DNA of 5,454 nt from Thiobacillus sp. (GTDB lineage: Bacteria > Pseudomonadota > Gammaproteobacteria > Burkholderiales > Thiobacillaceae): positions 1 to 5,454 of the forward strand of contig JADMKH010000125.1 of NCBI GenBank assembly GCA_018780025.1. The letters are read 5' to 3'. Position 1 is the stretch's first letter, and each line of letters opens with the position of its first letter. Below are positions 1-4,762 of the stretch, one piece after another. Position numbers and translations under genes: made by a program. The notes below the pieces were generated by a model. It did not search any database. It was given only the letters and a program-made list of their open reading frames with translations, and was not told the DNA's origin.

Positions 1-1248
1 CTCGGTCTTGTACATCTCCGCCATCGCCTGGTGCAGCTTGGCGCGGTCGTCGCCGAAAGACTCCTTCAGCTGCTGCAGTCGCGGCGTCAGCTTCTTCATC
101 CTCGCCATCGACTTGTAACCCGCGGCCGACAAGGGATAGAGCGCCAGCTTGAGGAGTATGGTCAAAATGATGATGGCCCAGCCCCAGTTGCCGACCAACC
201 GCTCGATTTTTTCCAGCGCCCAGAAAATCGGATAGGCCAGCGGCGTCAGCCAGCCATAATCGCGCGCAAGCTCCAGCCCGGGCGCGGCCATTTCCAGCAC
301 CGACTGGGTCTGCGGTCCGACATACAGCGGCACCGTAAAGGTTTTTTGCTGGCCCGGCGCAAGCGTGCCTTCGGCCAGAATCACCCCGGCGGAGTAGAGG
401 CCGTCGCCCAGCGAGCGCGTGTAGTACTCGCGCTTGACGTTGCCCTCCGGCAGCCAGGCCGACACAAAGTGGTGTTGAACCAGGCCCATCCAGCCGTTAT
501 CGGCTGTCTTCTCGAATTCGGTCTTGCCTTCCTTGATGTTCGAAAACGTCACTTTCTGGAATTTCTTGGCGTCGGTATAAAACGCCGGGCCAGTATAAGT
601 ATGCAGGAAGAATGATTCGCCCCGCGGCGCTTCGCCGTGACGGGTGAATTGATAGTAAGGCGTCAGATCGATTGGCTGGGTGCCGCCGTTGACGACACGG
701 GTTTTGACCGCGACCTGATAACTGCCACGCTTGAAAATATAGGTCTTTTCAACGCGCACGCCGGTAGCAGGATCGCTCCAGACCAAAGGCACTTCCAGCT
801 GGACAGCGCCGCCCAAAAGACGATACGTGCCAGGATTCAACTGGAACACGCTGCGGTGTGTGGGCAGCCCTGTGCCCACCAGGCCGCTTTGTGCCAGATA
901 CGGTTGCGTCCGCGTTTCTTCCAGCAAGGTGAACACCTTGTTTTTGTCTTCTGTCTCGCGATAGTTCAGCAGCTTCAATTCACGCAGATCGCCACCGTTG
1001 GCGTCAATCGTGGCATGCAGCACATCGGTTTCGACTACCGCGCGCGCGCCCTTGTCAAACCCGGCTTGCGCAGGCGCCGCAACCGGCGCATTCAACATCT
1101 GGCCCGGTGTCGGCGGGGTGCTTGCTGCCGGAGCGCCCGTCGTCGCAGGGGTGACTGGCTGCGGTGCATGCTTGCTCTGCCAGCCTTCCCACAATAAAAG
1201 CAGCGAAAAAGAAAAGACAATAAAAAGGATCAGCCGCTGATTATCCAT
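1..1248 (-). CDS. yidC: Membrane protein insertase YidC (3' end beyond window)
   Basis: YidC (Oxa1/Alb3 family) inserts and folds inner-membrane proteins, alone or with SecYEG. I translated the minus strand from ATG at 1248 and it stays open for 416 codons to the window edge; family members are about 550 residues, so the last transmembrane segments are missing. Visible parts: short N-terminus MDNQR then a hydrophobic helix (about residues 6-20), a Pro/Ala-rich linker (28-63), the large periplasmic P1 domain (about 70-320), then a second helix with GNWGWAIIILT and YPLSAAGYKSMARMKKL (about 353-386) and the start of the cytoplasmic C1 helical hairpin with GDDRAKLHQAMAEMYK. The groove position that is Arg366 in E. 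coli is Lys367 here, which I believe is common in beta- and some gammaproteobacteria. The start lies 14 bases after the rnpA stop with no clear Shine-Dalgarno, suggesting translational coupling. Identity is certain from the C-terminal motifs. Confidence 0.97.
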   Translation of the reverse strand, partial: MDNQRLILFIVFSFSLLLLWEGWQSKHAPQPVTPATTGAPAASTPPTPGQMLNAPVAAPAQAGFDKGARAVVETDVLHATIDANGGDLRELKLLNYRETEDKNKVFTLLEETRTQPYLAQSGLVGTGLPTHRSVFQLNPGTYRLLGGAVQLEVPLVWSDPATGVRVEKTYIFKRGSYQVAVKTRVVNGGTQPIDLTPYYQFTRHGEAPRGESFFLHTYTGPAFYTDAKKFQKVTFSNIKEGKTEFEKTADNGWMGLVQHHFVSAWLPEGNVKREYYTRSLGDGLYSAGVILAEGTLAPGQQKTFTVPLYVGPQTQSVLEMAAPGLELARDYGWLTPLAYPIFWALEKIERLVGNWGWAIIILTILLKLALYPLSAAGYKSMARMKKLTPRLQQLKESFGDDRAKLHQAMAEMYKTE

Positions 1249-1262
1249 AGGACGGGACGCTG

Positions 1263-1637
1263 TTAGTTAGGGGGAGACTCAGGCACTGCAGCCGGAACGT
1301 CTTCGGCTGCCACGGAAGGCCATTTTGCCATGGCGCGTTGACCCGCTCGCTTGAAGGTCTTCATTAAATCGCGTGCTTCATCGCCGGGCACAGGCTTGAC
1401 CAGCAAACGCACGACAAAATCACAGGCGGGCAACTCGGGCAAAACCAGCCGAAAACTTTCACGAACGCATCGTTTGACACGGTTACGATCCACCGCACGC
1501 CCAAGAATACGCTTGGCAACAATCATCCCCAACCGTGGAAAACCCACCGGATTGGGGCGCACCATCACCATCAAAAAATCCGTTCGGGCGCGCTGGTTTT
1601 CAGCAAACACCCGATCAAAATCGGATTTTTCGACCAT
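1263..1637 (-). CDS. rnpA: Ribonuclease P protein component (start uncertain)
   Basis: RnpA is the small basic protein that binds the M1 catalytic RNA to form RNase P, which trims the 5' leader of precursor tRNAs. The ATG at 1637 gives 124 residues. Family marks: FDRVF in the first helix (7-11), PRLGMIVAKR (34-43), and the RNR signature RNRVKRCVRESFRL (51-64), followed by LPACDFVVRL. The last ~18 residues are a Pro/Ala/Glu-rich tail beyond the usual fold. Oddity: the frame stays open upstream back to the rpmH stop and encodes LRFRDAR just before the ATG, resembling the conserved N-terminal F-R-x-x-R-L of the family, but this stretch has no ATG, GTG or TTG in frame. The ATG at 1637 also lacks an obvious ribosome binding site. 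The true protein may therefore begin about 11 residues earlier. It lies 54 bases after rpmH in the same transcription unit. Confidence 0.93.
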   Translation of the reverse strand: MVEKSDFDRVFAENQRARTDFLMVMVRPNPVGFPRLGMIVAKRILGRAVDRNRVKRCVRESFRLVLPELPACDFVVRLLVKPVPGDEARDLMKTFKRAGQRAMAKWPSVAAEDVPAAVPESPPN

Positions 1638-1691
1638 ACGTGCATCGCGGAAGCGTAATCCCCCCGCATTTCTGGCGCGCGCGTTGATTCC

Positions 1692-1826
1692 TTATACAGC
1701 CAGACGTGCGCGGCCTTTGGCGCGACGTGCATTGATAATGTTGCGGCCCGCCTTGGTTTTCATGCGGGCGCGAAAACCATGCGTGCGTTTACGGCGTACG
1801 GTCGAGGGTTGGTAAGTACGTTTCAT
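1692..1826 (-). CDS. rpmH: 50S ribosomal protein L34 (bL34)
   Basis: bL34 is a very small, strongly basic protein of the large ribosomal subunit. The 44-residue product begins MKRTYQPSTVRRKRTHGFR and ends GRARLAV; this matches the family nearly throughout, including the MKRTYQPS start, HGFRARM and the basic NARRAKGR stretch. Start choice: an ATG 48 bases further upstream is in frame, but the family start is MKRTYQP, and that ATG at 1826 has a good Shine-Dalgarno (AAAGGAA, 1832-1838 on the complementary strand) ending 5 bases before it. It is the first gene of the rpmH-rnpA-yidC unit and lies behind a strong-looking promoter. Length and sequence are normal. Confidence 0.98.
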   Translation of the reverse strand: MKRTYQPSTVRRKRTHGFRARMKTKAGRNIINARRAKGRARLAV

Positions 1827-1905
1827 CGAGGTTCCTTTCAGGCTGTCTCTGGCCGCCCGCATAAAACCGGACAACCAATCAAAAAAATGTGTTGAAAAAC
1901 CGCAT

Positions 1906-1935
1906 ATTAGACCTGCTTTACGGGGCCGCTGTCAA
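1906..1935 (-). promoter_or_regulatory. Candidate sigma70 promoter of rpmH-rnpA-yidC
   Basis: On the minus strand there is a perfect -35 hexamer TTGACA (1930-1935), an 18-base spacer and TCTAAT (1906-1911), five of six matches to TATAAT. Transcription would start near 1899 and leave a leader of about 73 bases before the rpmH ATG. Position and strength fit a ribosomal protein operon. The hexamers are read directly; promoter activity is inferred. Confidence 0.72.
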
Positions 1936-1978
1936 GCGCATCCCCCGGTTTGATCCAGCCGCTGAAATCTGCCGTGCC

Positions 1979-1987
1979 TGTGGATAA
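1979..1987 (-). promoter_or_regulatory. DnaA box, perfect consensus, upstream of dnaA
   Basis: The plus strand reads TGTGGATAA, so the minus strand reads TTATCCACA, the strong DnaA-binding 9-mer. It is the only good box I found in the rpmH-dnaA gap. It overlaps the -35 element of a weak candidate dnaA promoter, which would let DnaA control its own transcription; it could also belong to a bipartite origin with the boxes downstream of dnaA. Confidence 0.85.
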
Positions 1988-2009
1988 CCTTCCCGAAGGA
2001 GAGTAAGAT
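1981..2009 (+). promoter_or_regulatory. Weak candidate dnaA promoter
   Basis: TGGATA (1981-1986, four of six to TTGACA) and TAAGAT (2004-2009, four of six to TATAAT) are separated by 17 bases. Transcription would begin near 2016, about 40 bases before the preferred dnaA start. The -35 overlaps the DnaA box. Both hexamers are only moderate matches, so this could be chance. Confidence 0.3.
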
Positions 2010-2054
2010 TAGCATTTGAATCCCATGCTGCTTATCGCCCGCCACCCATCCCCT

Positions 2055-3398
2055 ATGGATTCCTTTTGGGACCTTTGCCAAGAGCGCTTTCGCGCCAGTT
2101 TGACCCAGCAGCAATTCAGCACCTGGATCAGACCCCTGGTATTTGACGACGCTGACGGCGACGTTCGCATACTGGCGCCCAACCATTTTGTAATGGACTG
2201 GGTACGGGAAAAGTTTGCCGACAACATAGACGGATGGGCGCAGGAATTTTATGCGCGACCCATTGCCATCACCTACGCATTGGGAAAAAAGAGCACCGCC
2301 CCACGCTCACCCGCTTCGACCAGGATGGCTGCCGCCCCGTCAAATGGGTCAGCAAGCGTCGCCGCCCCCACCCAAATCGGTCTGCGCATCAACCCGGGAT
2401 TCAACTTCGATAATTTCGTCTCCGGACGGGCCAACCAGCTGGCGCGTGCCGCCGCGCTGCAAATTGCCAATAATCCGGGCGTGGCTTACAACCCCTTATT
2501 CGTCTATGGCGGCGTCGGTCTGGGTAAAACCCACCTGTTGCAGGCCATCGGCAACACCGTTCGCCAGGCCAATCCGGACGCCCGCATCAGCTACATCCAT
2601 GCCAACGACTACGTTGACGATGTGGTGAAAGCCTATCTGAACAAACAGTTCGACGACCTCAAACGACGCTATATGTCGCTGGATCTGCTGCTGATCGACG
2701 ATATCCAGTTCCTGGCCAAAAAAGACCGTACCCAGGAAGAGTTTTTCTACGTGTTTAACTCGTTGATTGAAAACAAAAAACAGATTGTCATCACCTGTGA
2801 CACCTTCCCCAAGGAAATCACGGGGCTGGATGACAGGCTAAAATCCCGCTTTGCTTGGGGATTGACGGTTGCAGTTGAACCGCCCGAGCTGGAAATGCGT
2901 GTCGCTATTCTGCTGGCCAAGGCTCAATCCGAAAACACCAGGCTTGAAGAGAATGTGGCGTTTTTCATTGCCAAACAAGTGCGCTCCAACGTGCGCGAAC
3001 TTGAAGGTGCACTGAAACGGGTGATCGCTTTTTCACGGTTCCACGAAAAACCGATCACGCTGGAGCTGGTAAAAGAAGCATTGCGTGACCTGATCGCCTC
3101 AACCTCGCGCATTGTTTCGATCGAAAACATCCAGAAAACCGTCGCCGACTTTTACAAATTAAAAGTCTCCGACATGTTTTCAAAAAAACGCACCCGCAAT
3201 CTGGCCCGTCCACGTCAGATTGCCATGGCCCTGTCAAAAGAACTAACCAACCAGAGCCTGCCGGAAATTGGCGAATCGTTTGGCGGGCGTGACCACACCA
3301 CCGTCATTCATGCTTGTCGTAAAGTAGCGGAATTACGCGAAACCGAAGTGGATATCGGACGGGATTACCTGGTGTTATTACAAAGCCTGACTGGCTGA
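2055..3398 (+). CDS. dnaA: Chromosomal replication initiator DnaA
   Basis: DnaA binds DnaA boxes, oligomerises with ATP, opens the origin and helps load the DnaB helicase; it is also a transcription regulator. The 447 residues show all four domains: domain I (1-78, MDSFWDLCQERF, FSTWIRPL), a short Ala/Ser/Pro-rich linker (about 79-112), the AAA+ domain with Walker A GGVGLGKT (152-159), Walker B LLLIDDIQF (211-219), sensor I ITCDTFPKEI, the arginine-finger box with SRFAWGL (264-270) and sensor II NVRELEGAL (312-320), then the DNA-binding domain with GGRDHTTVIHACRK (410-423). Box VII has Ala267 where the E. coli protein has Gly. Start choice: homologues begin at the equivalent of MDSFW (2055), although this ATG lacks a Shine-Dalgarno. 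The frame is open upstream with a TTG at 2016 and an ATG at 2025, and an AAGGAG lies at 1996-2001, so an N-terminal extension of 10-13 residues is possible. It starts the dnaA-dnaN-gyrB cluster. Confidence 0.98.
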   Translation: MDSFWDLCQERFRASLTQQQFSTWIRPLVFDDADGDVRILAPNHFVMDWVREKFADNIDGWAQEFYARPIAITYALGKKSTAPRSPASTRMAAAPSNGSASVAAPTQIGLRINPGFNFDNFVSGRANQLARAAALQIANNPGVAYNPLFVYGGVGLGKTHLLQAIGNTVRQANPDARISYIHANDYVDDVVKAYLNKQFDDLKRRYMSLDLLLIDDIQFLAKKDRTQEEFFYVFNSLIENKKQIVITCDTFPKEITGLDDRLKSRFAWGLTVAVEPPELEMRVAILLAKAQSENTRLEENVAFFIAKQVRSNVRELEGALKRVIAFSRFHEKPITLELVKEALRDLIASTSRIVSIENIQKTVADFYKLKVSDMFSKKRTRNLARPRQIAMALSKELTNQSLPEIGESFGGRDHTTVIHACRKVAELRETEVDIGRDYLVLLQSLTG

Positions 3399-3406
3399 GG
3401 ATGAAA

Positions 3407-3415
3407 TGTGGATAA
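3407..3415 (-). promoter_or_regulatory. DnaA box, perfect consensus, in oriC candidate
   Basis: The plus strand reads TGTGGATAA (TTATCCACA on the minus strand), nine bases after the dnaA stop codon's first following base. It is identical to the box upstream of dnaA and in the same orientation, opposite to the two weaker boxes near dnaN. Confidence 0.88.
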
Positions 3416-3474
3416 GGTGGTTTGTGAGAATTGTGATGGAAATCTATCCCCACTCCTCCCACTCTGCCAAGGGT

Positions 3475-3483
3475 TTACCCACA
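3475..3483 (+). promoter_or_regulatory. DnaA box with one mismatch, left of A+T-rich segment
   Basis: TTACCCACA differs from TTATCCACA only at the fourth base. It directly abuts CCC and then the A+T-rich stretch, the position expected for a box that anchors a DnaA filament at the unwinding element. Confidence 0.55.
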
Positions 3484-3486
3484 CCC

Positions 3487-3527
3487 TAAAAACGATTATA
3501 AGATTTTGTTTTTATTAAAAAAATAAA
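3487..3527. other. Candidate DNA unwinding element
   Basis: Only 4 of these 41 bases are G or C, in contrast to the G+C-rich genes around it; runs of T (3509-3513) and seven A (3517-3523) lie inside. It sits between two near-consensus DnaA boxes, as expected for the region melted during initiation. I saw no convincing row of DnaA-trio triplets. Confidence 0.6.
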
Positions 3528-3528
3528 C

Positions 3529-3537
3529 TTACACACA
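3529..3537 (+). promoter_or_regulatory. DnaA box with one mismatch, right of A+T-rich segment
   Basis: TTACACACA matches TTATNCACA except at the fourth base, the same deviation as the box at 3475. It overlaps the -35 position of the candidate dnaN promoter. Confidence 0.45.
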
Positions 3538-3558
3538 GATTTTGGTCGCCTTTATTAT
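3530..3558 (+). promoter_or_regulatory. Weak candidate dnaN promoter
   Basis: TACACA (3530-3535, four of six to TTGACA), a 17-base spacer and TATTAT (3553-3558, five of six to TATAAT) precede dnaN by 19 bases. If used, transcription would start near 3565, inside or next to the AGGAA ribosome binding site, leaving a very short leader, which argues against it being the main promoter. dnaN may be read mostly from dnaA. Confidence 0.25.
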
Positions 3559-3577
3559 GATTCTCAGGAATATATAA

Positions 3578-4681
3578 ATGCTATTAGTACAAAGCGAACG
3601 CAACGCCCTTCTCGGTTCCCTTTCGGCTGTCGTCGGGGTAGTCGAAAGACGTCACACCCTGCCCATCCTGTCGAATCTGTTGCTGGAGAAAAAAGGCGGC
3701 AAGCTCACCTTGCTGGCAACCGATCTCGAATTGCAGATCAGCACCCAACAAGAGGTGGAAGCCGGCGAGGATTTCGCCATCACCATTGCGGCCCGCAAGC
3801 TGTTCGACATCGTGCGGGCGTTGCCCGATACCGCCAGGGTCAAACTGGATTCCAAGGACAGCCAGGTGGTGGTGAGCGCAGGCAAATCGCGCTTCACCCT
3901 GCAAACGCTGCCGGCTGCGGACTTTCCGCGCGTTGAAACCGGCGCCGGGCTGGGTGCAGTCATCAGCCTGCCGCAAAAAACGCTGAAGCGTTTGTTGCAA
4001 CTGGTGCAATTCGCCATGGCCAGCCAGGACATCCGCTATTACCTCAATGGCATGTTGCTGGTGCTGGAGGGCAAGCAACTGCGCGTGGTCGCCACCGATG
4101 GCCACCGTCTGAGCTACGCCGAAGCGCAACTGGAAACCGAGGCGGAAGCGCGCGAAGTCATCATCCCGCGCAAGACCGTGGTCGAGTTGTCCAAGCTTCT
4201 TGGTGACGTGGACGATCCGGTCGAGCTGCGCATCGGCGCCAATCAGGTCACCATCACGCTGCCGGGAACCGAACTGGTGACCAAGGTGGTGGACGGTAAA
4301 TTCCCCGACTACCAGCGTGTGATACCGGTGAACCAGCCGCGTCACCTCAAGGCTAATCGCCAGAATGTGATGCAGGCATTGCAGCGCGCGGCGATTCTGT
4401 CGAACGAGAAATTCCGCGGCGTGCGCCTGGTGATGAGCGAGAACACCCTCGGCATCGTCTGCAACAACAACGAGCAGGAAGAAGCTGCGGACGAAATCGA
4501 GGTCAGCTACAACGGCGAACCGCTGGACGTGGGTTTCAACGTAACCTATCTGCTCGATGGCCTGGGCGCGGTGGGCAGCGAAGAAATCATCCTGTCGCTG
4601 GCCGACGCGAACAGCAGCATGTTGCTGACCAGCGAAGGCGAATCGGGCTTCAAATATGTCGTGATGCCAATGCGAATTTAA
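3578..4681 (+). CDS. dnaN: DNA polymerase III beta sliding clamp
   Basis: The beta clamp is a ring-shaped homodimer that encircles DNA and tethers polymerase III and other replication and repair proteins. The 367 residues match the usual length (366 in E. coli). Family marks run throughout: RRHTLPILSNLLLE (24-37), the ATDLE motif (47-51), FTLQTLPAADFP (106-117), QDIRYYLNGML (150-160), VATDGHRLSYAEA (171-183), KVVDGKFPDYQRVIP (236-250), AAILSNEKFRGVRL (271-284) and the C-terminal YVVMPMRI. The partner-binding groove elements ATDGHRL, PDYQRV and the MPMR tail are intact. The start ATG has AGGAA at 3566-3570 with a 7-base spacer. It follows the candidate origin and precedes gyrB by 81 bases; recF, which sits between dnaN and gyrB in E. 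coli, is not there. Nothing in the sequence looks broken. Confidence 0.99.
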   Translation: MLLVQSERNALLGSLSAVVGVVERRHTLPILSNLLLEKKGGKLTLLATDLELQISTQQEVEAGEDFAITIAARKLFDIVRALPDTARVKLDSKDSQVVVSAGKSRFTLQTLPAADFPRVETGAGLGAVISLPQKTLKRLLQLVQFAMASQDIRYYLNGMLLVLEGKQLRVVATDGHRLSYAEAQLETEAEAREVIIPRKTVVELSKLLGDVDDPVELRIGANQVTITLPGTELVTKVVDGKFPDYQRVIPVNQPRHLKANRQNVMQALQRAAILSNEKFRGVRLVMSENTLGIVCNNNEQEEAADEIEVSYNGEPLDVGFNVTYLLDGLGAVGSEEIILSLADANSSMLLTSEGESGFKYVVMPMRI

Positions 4682-4736
4682 GATCAGCGTACCCAGACAA
4701 AACCAGACTTCGTTTCACACTGCAATAACCGACAGG

Positions 4737-4755
4737 AATTCCCCGTGCGGGAGTT
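4737..4755 (+). promoter_or_regulatory. Small hairpin covering the gyrB ribosome binding site
   Basis: AATTCCC (4737-4743) can pair with GGGAGTT (4749-4755), seven pairs including one G-T, around the loop CGTGC. The right arm contains GGGAG (4749-4753), the gyrB Shine-Dalgarno, 9 bases before the ATG. Pairing is read directly; an effect on translation is inferred. Confidence 0.4.
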
Positions 4756-4762
4756 AAACACC

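Larger units (their letters stand above)
3399..3577. other. Candidate oriC core in the dnaA-dnaN gap
   Basis: This 179-base non-coding gap combines the parts expected of a bacterial origin: a perfect DnaA box close to the dnaA stop, two one-mismatch boxes, a weaker two-mismatch copy (CTATCCCCA, 3444-3452), a C/T-rich stretch (about 3443-3469) and a very A+T-rich segment between the last two boxes. No coding frame or terminator hairpin is visible. Origins flanking dnaA are usual in this phylum. Calling this the origin rests on layout; nucleotide skew across the whole chromosome could not be examined here. Confidence 0.72.

Noticed and set aside
31..1197. Two long plus-strand open frames (31-615 and 637-1197)
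   Set aside because: Both are antisense to yidC, whose identity is clear along the whole stretch; Arg/Gln-rich composition is the expected shadow.
1241..1249. TTATCCATA, one mismatch from a DnaA box, over the yidC start
   Set aside because: It is simply the complement of the conserved MDN codons at the yidC start and lies far from the other boxes.
1351..1815. 154-codon plus-strand open frame across rnpA and rpmH
   Set aside because: It is antisense to two well-supported genes and is rich in Arg/Ser/Thr as expected of a shadow.
1827..1874. Extension of rpmH to an in-frame ATG at 1874
   Set aside because: The family protein starts at MKRTYQPS and the good ribosome binding site lies just before 1826.
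3508..3528. Imperfect A/T inverted repeat in the unwinding segment, considered as a terminator for dnaA
   Set aside because: The stem is almost all A-T with a two-base bulge and no G+C-rich arm, so it is better explained as the easily melted origin segment.
3584..4345. A 253-codon open frame on the minus strand inside dnaN
   Set aside because: It lies wholly antisense to a complete, well-conserved clamp gene, has a His/Gln-rich composition typical of a mirrored G+C-rich gene, and has no recognisable motif.
4693..4708. Direct repeat CCAGAC spaced 10 bases apart upstream of gyrB
   Set aside because: Six-base repeats occur by chance at this length, no promoter could be placed against it, and no known operator matches.
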